From Planctomycetota bacterium (GTDB lineage: Bacteria; Planctomycetota; UBA1135; UBA2386): a stretch of 32,703 bases of DNA. Under the pieces are notes generated by a model. It saw nothing but the letters and a program-made list of their open reading frames with translations. It was not told the origin of the DNA and ran no database searches. Shown here piece by piece: positions 27,254-32,703 of this stretch (position 1 is the first letter of the stretch; each line of letters opens with the position of its first letter). The DNA is taken from contig NYVR01000071.1 of assembly GCA_002684655.1 (NCBI GenBank), positions 1 to 32,703 on the forward strand, read 5' to 3'. The translations under genes and the position numbers were made by a program.

Positions 27254-28198
27254 ATGCTGATCTATCTTCGGAACGCAGCGCTGGCGGCCGCGTGCTGCGC
27301 CGGTGTGAGCGTCGCGCAGCAGGCCGCCGCTCCGGCGGGCGAGCCTCTGCCCGTCGAGACCCCCGACGGCTGGCGCGCGGGTCGCTGGCTGCCGATGGCG
27401 GTGCTGTGGAGCTCCGCGGACGCGGCGGCGGACGTGGTCCGGCGCCGCGCGCTCGCAGCCTCGGGCGTTGGTTGCCTGCTGCTCGAGGGGCGCCCGGACG
27501 CCGCCGCGCTTGGCGCGACCCTCGCGCGGCTCCGTCAGCGCTACCGGATCGATCAGGGGGCCCTCCACGCCGTGATCGGTGATCGACCCGCGGCTGCCTT
27601 GGCGTCGCTGTTAGAGCAGCGGCACGAGTTTCAGACCGTGACGGTCTTCGGCGCCGCGGCGGAGGCAGACCTCGCCGCCGCGCGGCGGCTGCGGGCGCGC
27701 CGCGTGACCGCGCTGCCGGGCGCCGACGCGTTCCGGCTCGCGCGGCATGTGCGGCGGCTGCACGCGGCCCGCGCGCTCCGAGGAGCCGCGGCAGAGGTCG
27801 CGCGGGCGCTCGACTCTTTCCATGACGCCGCCGCCGTGGGTGACGAAGAGCGCTACTTCGGGATCTTCCCGGACGACGCTGTGTTCTTAGGCACCGACGC
27901 CAGCGAGCGCTGGACCGGCGCGGAGTTCCGCGCGTTCGCGCTGCCCTACTTTGAACGGGACTCGGCCTGGACCTACGTGCCGTTTGAGCGGCACGTCACG
28001 GTCGCCGTCGGCGGCCAGCTCGCGTGGTTTGACGAGGCGCTCGACAACGCCGGCTATGGCGAGTGTCGCGGCAGCGGCGTGCTGATCAAGCGCGATGGCG
28101 CTTGGGTGCTGCAGCAGTACAACCTGACGGTGCCGGTCCCCAACGACCTGATGAAGGGCGTCGCCCAGCAGATCCGGGCGCACCTCGACGGTAGGTGA
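27254..28198 (+). CDS. Secreted protein: degenerate alpha/beta-hydrolase-like N-domain plus SnoaL/NTF2-like C-domain
   Basis: A 314-residue exported protein with a signal peptide (1-22, ending SVAQQ). Residues 40-165 look like an alpha/beta-hydrolase core. Where a nucleophile elbow GxSxG would be expected, the sequence reads VIGDRPAA (107-114), so catalysis is probably lost (inference). Residues 185-300 fit a SnoaL_3/NTF2-like cone fold: ALDSFHDAAAVGDEERYFGIF, then FLGTDASERWTG, ending with a strand before QQYNLTVPVP. Such domains bind small molecules or assist assembly. The start at 27254 is set by the signal peptide and the -10-like hexamer. An in-frame upstream start at 27197 overlaps the preceding gene. 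It ends 7 bases before the end of the convergent SelO gene. Confidence 0.75.
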   Translation: MLIYLRNAALAAACCAGVSVAQQAAAPAGEPLPVETPDGWRAGRWLPMAVLWSSADAAADVVRRRALAASGVGCLLLEGRPDAAALGATLARLRQRYRIDQGALHAVIGDRPAAALASLLEQRHEFQTVTVFGAAAEADLAAARRLRARRVTALPGADAFRLARHVRRLHAARALRGAAAEVARALDSFHDAAAVGDEERYFGIFPDDAVFLGTDASERWTGAEFRAFALPYFERDSAWTYVPFERHVTVAVGGQLAWFDEALDNAGYGECRGSGVLIKRDGAWVLQQYNLTVPVPNDLMKGVAQQIRAHLDGR

Positions 28199-28205
28199 CC
28201 GCGGG

Positions 28206-29780
28206 TCACGAGCTGCAGGACAGCGCCGAGCAGCCCGGCTTGTGGCGCGCCCACTCGGGCCGCTTCTGCGCGAGGTCGGCGTGCTCTGGCTGCTCGTCGA
28301 AAGGTCGCTGCAGCACGTCGAACAGCCGCTCGAGCACGCTCAGGTCGCCCTCCTCGGCGGCCTCGATCGCGGTCTGCGCGAGCCAGTTGCGCGGCACGAA
28401 CTTCGGGTTGGTGGCCCGCATCGAGGTCGCCAGCTCGCGCGGCGTCGCCGGCTCTCGCCGGGTCCGACGCCACCAGCGCTGCAGCAGCGCGGCGCCGGCG
28501 TCGAGGTGGGCTTGGTCGGGGGCGCCGTAGAACGCCGCCGCGGTCGCGGCCGGGACCGCGCTGGGCGCCTCGGGGAGCTCCACGACCTCGGCGAGCGACC
28601 GAAAGAAGATCGTCATGTCGGTCTCTGCTTTACCGAGCCAGTCGAACACCGCCTGGATGAGCGCCGCGTCCTCATCCTCGGCGCTTTGTGCGATGCCGAG
28701 CTTGGCGGCGAAGCGCGCCGTCGCGGCGTCGCCGTAGGTCTGGCGGAAGTCGTCCAGCACGGCTTCGGCGCGCGCCTCGGCGCCGTCGAGCAGCGGCAGC
28801 GCCGCCTCGCACAGCCGCGCGACGTTCCACAGGCAGACGCCGGGCTGGCTGCCGAACGCGTAGCGGCGCTGCTGCGCGTCGGTGGTGTTGGGCGTCCATC
28901 CGAGCTGGAAGTCGTCGGTCCAGCCGTAGGGCCCATAGTCGATCGTGAGGCCGAGGATCGACAGGTTGTCGGTGTTGAGCACGCCGTGCACGAAGCCCAC
29001 CGCCTGCCAGTGCGCGACGAGCCGCGCGGTGCGCCGCGAGACCTCGGTGAGCCACGCGACGTAGCCGTCGCGGCCCTGGCCAGCGAACTCCGGGAACCAT
29101 CGCTCTAGCGTGAAGTCGACCAGCGTCCGCAGCAGGTCCACGTCGCCGCGTGACATCGGCAGCTGGTAGCTGCCGAACCGCAAGAACGTCGGCGCGACGC
29201 GGCACGTGATCGCGCCCGGCTCGCCCTGAGGGTTGCCGTCGTAAAACATGTCGCGCACGACGGTGTCGCCGGTCTGCACCAGCGACAGCGCGCGCGTGGT
29301 GGGCACGCCCAGCGCGTGCATCGCCTCGCTGCAGAGGTATTCACGCAGCGACGAGCGCAGGACCGCGCGGCCATCACCGGCGCGTGAATACGCGGTCGGT
29401 CCGGCGCCTTTCAGCTGCACCTCCGCGCTCGCGCCGTTCGGGCGGACCAGCTCACCGAGCACGATCGCGCGGCCGTCGCCGAGCTGTCCCGCCCAGTGGC
29501 CGAACTGGTGGCCGCCGTAGTTGGCGGCGTAGGGGGCCATGCCCGGCCACAGCGCGTTGCCGCCCAGGACGTCGGCCGTCTCTTGGCTCTCCATGAGCGC
29601 GGGCTCGAGCCCGAGCTCGGCGGCGAGGCCGCGCGACCAGTGCAGCAGCTTCGGCGCGCGGACCGGGGTCGGCTGCACCCGCGACCAGCACGCGCCGAGC
29701 ACCTCACGCGAGCGAGGCGACGTGTCGTCGTCGCCGGGCAGCGCGTCGAGCAGTCGTCGCTGGAAGGTCGGCAAGGTCAT
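28206..29780 (-). CDS. selO: SelO-family protein adenylyltransferase (YdiU/UPF0061)
   Basis: A 524-residue member of the SelO pseudokinase family, which transfers AMP from ATP to Ser, Thr or Tyr of proteins involved in redox stress. Conserved blocks are visible: GMAPYAANYGGHQFGHWAGQLGDGR, LKGAGPTAYSR (K124), GRAVLRSSLREYL, and the catalytic region HGVLNTDN, then IDYGPYGWTDDF. The protein ends in CSS, with C522 at the third-last position, where vertebrate SelO has selenocysteine; this cysteine is proposed to form a regulatory disulfide. ATG 29780 has AAGGAGG only one base upstream. TTG at 29774, 7 bases after the same site, would fit better and would shorten the protein by two residues. Length is in the family range. 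Confidence 0.95.
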   Translation of the reverse strand: MTLPTFQRRLLDALPGDDDTSPRSREVLGACWSRVQPTPVRAPKLLHWSRGLAAELGLEPALMESQETADVLGGNALWPGMAPYAANYGGHQFGHWAGQLGDGRAIVLGELVRPNGASAEVQLKGAGPTAYSRAGDGRAVLRSSLREYLCSEAMHALGVPTTRALSLVQTGDTVVRDMFYDGNPQGEPGAITCRVAPTFLRFGSYQLPMSRGDVDLLRTLVDFTLERWFPEFAGQGRDGYVAWLTEVSRRTARLVAHWQAVGFVHGVLNTDNLSILGLTIDYGPYGWTDDFQLGWTPNTTDAQQRRYAFGSQPGVCLWNVARLCEAALPLLDGAEARAEAVLDDFRQTYGDAATARFAAKLGIAQSAEDEDAALIQAVFDWLGKAETDMTIFFRSLAEVVELPEAPSAVPAATAAAFYGAPDQAHLDAGAALLQRWWRRTRREPATPRELATSMRATNPKFVPRNWLAQTAIEAAEEGDLSVLERLFDVLQRPFDEQPEHADLAQKRPEWARHKPGCSALSCSS

Positions 29781-29781
29781 G

Positions 29782-29788
29782 CCTCCTT
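29782..29788 (-). promoter_or_regulatory. Very strong Shine-Dalgarno AAGGAGG abutting the selO start
   Basis: The site ends one base before ATG 29780 but 7 bases before TTG 29774, which casts doubt on the ATG as the true start. Confidence 0.5.
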
Positions 29789-29809
29789 CCTACCACATCC
29801 GCGCGCGCA

Positions 29810-29815
29810 TAGATT
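29810..29815 (+). promoter_or_regulatory. Candidate -10 hexamer TAGATT, 6 bases before GTG 29822
   Basis: A TANNNT element at exactly the spacing seen before 3400, 12576 and 27254 selects GTG 29822 over the adjacent TTG 29819. No Shine-Dalgarno site is present. Confidence 0.4.
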
Positions 29816-29821
29816 GGGTTG

Positions 29822-30343
29822 GTGACGTCGGTCTCGAGCTTTCCGCCGGTCGCCCGCCGCGACGCCCGCGCCCTGGTGCTGGGCAGCATGCCGGGCGTCG
29901 CCTCGCTGGAGGCGCAGCGCTACTACGCGCACCCGCGCAACGCCTTTTGGCCGATCATGGGCGCGCTGTTTGGCTTTGAGGCGGAGGCGCCGTATCGCCA
30001 GCGGCTGGTCTCTTTGCGCCGCGGCGGCGTCGGGCTCTGGGACGTGCTGGCGCGCTGCGTGCGCCCAGGGAGCCTAGACAGCGACATCGACCCGGCCTCG
30101 ATCGTGGTCAACGACTTCGCCGCGTTCTTCGCGCGGCACCGCGGGGTCGAGCGGGTGCTGTGCAACGGCGGCGCGGCGTATCAGCTCTTCCGTCGCCGCG
30201 CGCTGCCGACGCTCGGCGCGCGGGGCGCGTCGCTGCAGGTGCTGCAGATGCCTTCGACGAGCCCGGCCAACGCCGGGACGCGCCTAGCGGAGAAGCTTGC
30301 GCGCTGGCGCGCGGGGCTGCGGCCGCTGCTTGAGCAGGCCTAG
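29822..30343 (+). CDS. Mug-family DNA glycosylase (DNA-deoxyinosine/hypoxanthine-DNA glycosylase type)
   Basis: A 173-residue uracil-DNA-glycosylase-superfamily enzyme for base-excision repair. The N-terminal active-site motif is GSMPG (21-25), followed by YYAHPRNAFWP (34-44), a hallmark of the DNA-deoxyinosine glycosylase group. GLWDVLARC, a VLCNGGAA strand and the C-terminal MPSTSPANA motif follow. It is expected to remove deaminated bases such as hypoxanthine, or uracil, from DNA. The start is a GTG, chosen by the -10-like hexamer and the conserved length; no ATG precedes the first motif. It is divergent from selO and overlaps the convergent nitroreductase gene by 4 bases. Confidence 0.92.
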   Translation: MTSVSSFPPVARRDARALVLGSMPGVASLEAQRYYAHPRNAFWPIMGALFGFEAEAPYRQRLVSLRRGGVGLWDVLARCVRPGSLDSDIDPASIVVNDFAAFFARHRGVERVLCNGGAAYQLFRRRALPTLGARGASLQVLQMPSTSPANAGTRLAEKLARWRAGLRPLLEQA

Positions 30344-30990
30344 CGGTGCTCGATCACTTGGTCGAGCGGGTAGCGCACCTTGGGCGCGCCGGCGTACTTG
30401 TCCTCCGCCGACCGGTAGCCGACCGCGCAGGCGCACAGGGTCGCGTAGCGGGTCCCCTTGAGGCCTAGCAGCTCGTCGTAGCGCGCCATGTCGACGCCCT
30501 CCATCGGGCAGGTGTCGACGCCCATGGCCGCGGCGCCGTTCATCAGCTGGCCCAGCGCGATGTAGGCCTGCCGGGCGTTCCAGCCGAACAGGTCCTTGGC
30601 TGCCCAGCTCTTGACCAGGAAGCCCGCGATGACGTCGCGGTAGCCCTTCAGCGCGCTCACCTCGGTGCCGTGCGCGGCGCACTGGTGTTCGATGTAGCGG
30701 TCGACGTCGTCCTCGGTCGTGGTGCGCAGGGCGGTGATGACGACGTAGCGGTCGGCGTCGACGACCTGCGACTGGTTCCAGGACGCGGCGCGCAGCTGCT
30801 CGCGCAGCGCGGCGTCGTCGACCACGAGGAACTTCCACGGCTGGAGGCCGAACGACGACGGCGCCAGCACCAGGGACTGCTCCAGCGCCGCCCAGACGTC
30901 CGCGGGGATCTTCTTGTCGGGGTCGAACTTCTTGACGGCGTAGCGCCAGTTCAGTCGCTCCAGGAGTTGCTCGGGTGTCAGCGTGGTCAT
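30340..30990 (-). CDS. Nitroreductase-family FMN-dependent NAD(P)H oxidoreductase
   Basis: A 216-residue flavoenzyme of the NfsB/nitroreductase fold, normally a homodimer binding FMN. Signatures are RYAVKKFDPDKKI (16-28) at the N-terminus, APSSFGLQPWKFLVV (43-57) for FMN and dimer contacts, and the C-terminal GTRYATLCACAVGYR. Substrates may be quinones, nitroaromatics or dihydropteridines. The gene begins 3 bases after the htpG stop with a GGGAA-type site, so it is co-transcribed with the chaperone gene. That suggests stress or redox function (inference). Confidence 0.93.
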   Translation of the reverse strand: MTTLTPEQLLERLNWRYAVKKFDPDKKIPADVWAALEQSLVLAPSSFGLQPWKFLVVDDAALREQLRAASWNQSQVVDADRYVVITALRTTTEDDVDRYIEHQCAAHGTEVSALKGYRDVIAGFLVKSWAAKDLFGWNARQAYIALGQLMNGAAAMGVDTCPMEGVDMARYDELLGLKGTRYATLCACAVGYRSAEDKYAGAPKVRYPLDQVIEHR

Positions 30991-30993
30991 GGC

Positions 30994-32703
30994 TCAGTTC
31001 CCGCTCATCAGGTCGGTCAGGCGGCGGCTGAACGCCGCGGGGTCGTTGGGCAGCTCGCCTTCGGCGAGCAGCGCTTGGTCGTAGAGCAGCGAGGACCAGT
31101 CGGCGAAGCGGCCCTCGTCGTCGAGGCCTTGGAGCTTTTGCACCACCGCGTGCTCGGCGTTGAGCTCGAGGATGCGCTTCTGCGCCGGGAGGTCGTGGCC
31201 GGCGTCGCGCAGGACCTTCTCTTGGCGCGCGCTCATGCCGCCCTCCGCGGTGACCAGGCACGCCGGCGAGTCGGTCAGCCGGTCGGTGACCCGCACCTCG
31301 CTGACGTGGTCGTCGAGCGCCTTCTGCACGCGCTCGAGCACCGGCGCGAGCTCCTTCTCAGCTTCTTCCTTCTTCTTCTTGTCCTCTTCGCTCTCGGGCA
31401 GGTCCAGCGCGCCCTTGGCGGCCGAGACTAGCGGCTTGCCGTCGAACTCGCGCAGCGCGTCGACGACCCACTCGTCGATCGACTCGGTCATCAGCAAGAC
31501 CTCGTGGCCGTGCTTCTTGAGCGCCTCGATGTGGGGGCTCGCTTGGGCGGCGGGGAGGCTGTCGGCGGCGACGTAGTAGATCGACTTCTGCTCGGCGTCC
31601 ATGCGAGAGACGTAGTCGGCGAGGCCGGTCATGGCGTCGTCGTCGCCGTGCGTCGTGTGGAAGCGCAGCAGCTTGGCGAGGCGTTCGCGCGCGTCGTGCT
31701 CGTGGTAGACGCCCTCCTTGAGGTTGCGTGAGAACTCGCCGTAGAACTGCTCGTAGCGGTTGACGGTCTGCTTCTCGTCCGCGCCCTCGACCTCGCGCTC
31801 GGTCTCGCCCTCAGCGGCCAGCTCCTCGAGCAGCGTCAGCGTCTTACCTACGACCTGCTTCTTGATGAAGCGCGTCGTCGCGTCCTTTTGCAGGATCTCG
31901 CGGGAGACGTTGAGCGGCAGGTCTTCGCTGTCGACGACGCCGCGCACGAAGCGCAGCCACTCGGGCACGATCTCCTGCGCGTCGTCCATGATGAAGACCC
32001 GCTTGACGAACAGCTTGACGCCGCTCTTGCTGCGGTCGGTCAGGTCGAACGGCGCTTTCTCTGGCAGATACAGGAGCCCGGTCAGCTCGTGGGTGCCCTC
32101 GACCTTAAAGTGGGTCCACGCCAGCGGCGGGTTCCAGTCGTGCGACAGGGACTTGTAGAACTCCTGGTAGTCGGACTCCTCGACGTCGCTCTTAGAGCGG
32201 GTCCAGATCGCCCGCGCCTGGTTGAGCGTCAGCCACTCCGTCTCGGTCTTCTTGTCGTCGCCCTCGCCGGTCGTGCGCTCGACCTCCATACGAATGGGCC
32301 AGCGAACGTAGTCGCTGTACTTGCGCACCACCTCGCGCACCGGCCACTCCTGGACATACTCCTTGGCGTCCTCTTTTAGGTGCAGCGTGATCTCTGTGCC
32401 GCGGCCCTCGCGGTCCGCCTCGGCGATCTCGAACTCTCCCTTGGCCTCGCTCTTCCAGGTCCAGCTCTCGTCGCTGCCCGCCTTGCGGCTGGTCACCGTG
32501 ACAGCGTCGGCGACCAAGAAGGCCGAGTAGAACCCGACGCCGAACTGTCCGATCAGCGAGACGTCCTTCTTCTGCTCGGCACTGAGCGACTGCATCAGCT
32601 TCTTGCTGCCGCTGCGGGCGATCGTGCCGAGGTTGCCGATCAGTTCGTCGCGCGTCATGCCGACGCCGTTGTCGCGGATCGTCAGCGTGCCCGCTTCGTC
32701 GTC
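30994..32703 (-). CDS. htpG: Chaperone protein HtpG (Hsp90), N-terminal part beyond the right edge
   Basis: The visible 569 residues cover most of bacterial Hsp90. The frame stays open to the window edge, reading TLTIRDNGVGMTRDELI and then NLGTIARSG, the Bergerat ATP-binding motifs. GQFGVGFYSAFLVAD (glycine-rich lid) follows, then the middle domain (WLRFVRGVVDSEDLPLNVSRE) and the C-terminal dimerisation domain (ending LTDLMSGN). About 70 N-terminal residues are missing. A Met at 32658 is internal and not the start, because the conserved DNGVGM motif runs through it. HtpG is an ATP-dependent cytosolic chaperone. The stop is 3 bases before the nitroreductase start. Confidence 0.97.
   Translation of the reverse strand, partial: DDEAGTLTIRDNGVGMTRDELIGNLGTIARSGSKKLMQSLSAEQKKDVSLIGQFGVGFYSAFLVADAVTVTSRKAGSDESWTWKSEAKGEFEIAEADREGRGTEITLHLKEDAKEYVQEWPVREVVRKYSDYVRWPIRMEVERTTGEGDDKKTETEWLTLNQARAIWTRSKSDVEESDYQEFYKSLSHDWNPPLAWTHFKVEGTHELTGLLYLPEKAPFDLTDRSKSGVKLFVKRVFIMDDAQEIVPEWLRFVRGVVDSEDLPLNVSREILQKDATTRFIKKQVVGKTLTLLEELAAEGETEREVEGADEKQTVNRYEQFYGEFSRNLKEGVYHEHDARERLAKLLRFHTTHGDDDAMTGLADYVSRMDAEQKSIYYVAADSLPAAQASPHIEALKKHGHEVLLMTESIDEWVVDALREFDGKPLVSAAKGALDLPESEEDKKKKEEAEKELAPVLERVQKALDDHVSEVRVTDRLTDSPACLVTAEGGMSARQEKVLRDAGHDLPAQKRILELNAEHAVVQKLQGLDDEGRFADWSSLLYDQALLAEGELPNDPAAFSRRLTDLMSGN

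Noticed and set aside
31355-31395. CTTCTT-rich repeat-like tract
   Set aside because: It encodes the Glu/Lys-rich charged segment of HtpG and needs no repeat explanation.

Overview
The window is GC-rich and densely coding. It carries 24 protein genes, two of them cut by the window edges. I see no tRNA, rRNA, CRISPR array, insertion sequence or prophage gene. A TolC-type outer-membrane component, lipoproteins with lipoboxes and many secreted enzymes point to a Gram-negative bacterium. The mix of secreted M14 and S9 peptidases, fused multidomain enzymes and unfamiliar secreted proteins would suit a high-GC Planctomycetota or a similar environmental lineage. That placement is an inference and not firm.

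Layout. 1-3166 (minus): cobalamin-dependent methionine synthase (cut by the left edge) behind an ArsR-methyltransferase fusion regulator, with a palindromic operator candidate just upstream. 3400-5719 (plus): a secreted M14-like deacylase fused to an amidotransferase-like domain, then an exported L,D-transpeptidase-like protein. 5716-10145: a LysR regulator divergent from a giant MFS-acyltransferase-acyl-activating fusion for lysophospholipid salvage, with a T-N11-A dyad between them. 10218-15334 (plus): a secreted S9 peptidase, an MDR-family dehydrogenase, an enoyl-CoA hydratase and a 3-hydroxyacyl-CoA dehydrogenase. 15322-23295 (minus): a tightly overlapped export cluster, in transcription order Cys-rich secreted protein, TolC lipoprotein, HlyD-like adaptor, ABC ATPase, two FtsX-like permeases, a small Cys-containing lipoprotein and a D12-class DNA adenine methyltransferase. 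23484-28198 (plus): a secreted M14 carboxypeptidase with an amidotransferase-like tail, an unrecognised secreted protein and a degenerate-hydrolase/NTF2-like protein. 28206-32703: SelO (minus), a Mug-family DNA glycosylase (plus), and a nitroreductase behind HtpG (minus; HtpG is cut by the right edge).

The most unusual element is the 15-23 kb export cluster, in which an apparently solitary DNA methyltransferase is the last gene of an ABC export operon with 1- to 8-base overlaps. Cysteine-rich extracytoplasmic proteins lie at both ends of the transporter genes, which suggests (inference only) a metal- or thiol-related or peptide cargo.

A second window-wide pattern concerns translation starts. 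Genes inside operons have strong GGAGG Shine-Dalgarno sites. Several plus-strand genes that stand alone or lead a unit have no such site, but show a TANNNT-like hexamer ending 6 bases before the start codon, as expected for leaderless mRNAs. Four convergent gene pairs overlap or nearly touch at their stops, leaving no room for intergenic terminators. No gene-free stretch exceeds 300 bases; the longest gaps are 3167-3399 and 23296-23483.
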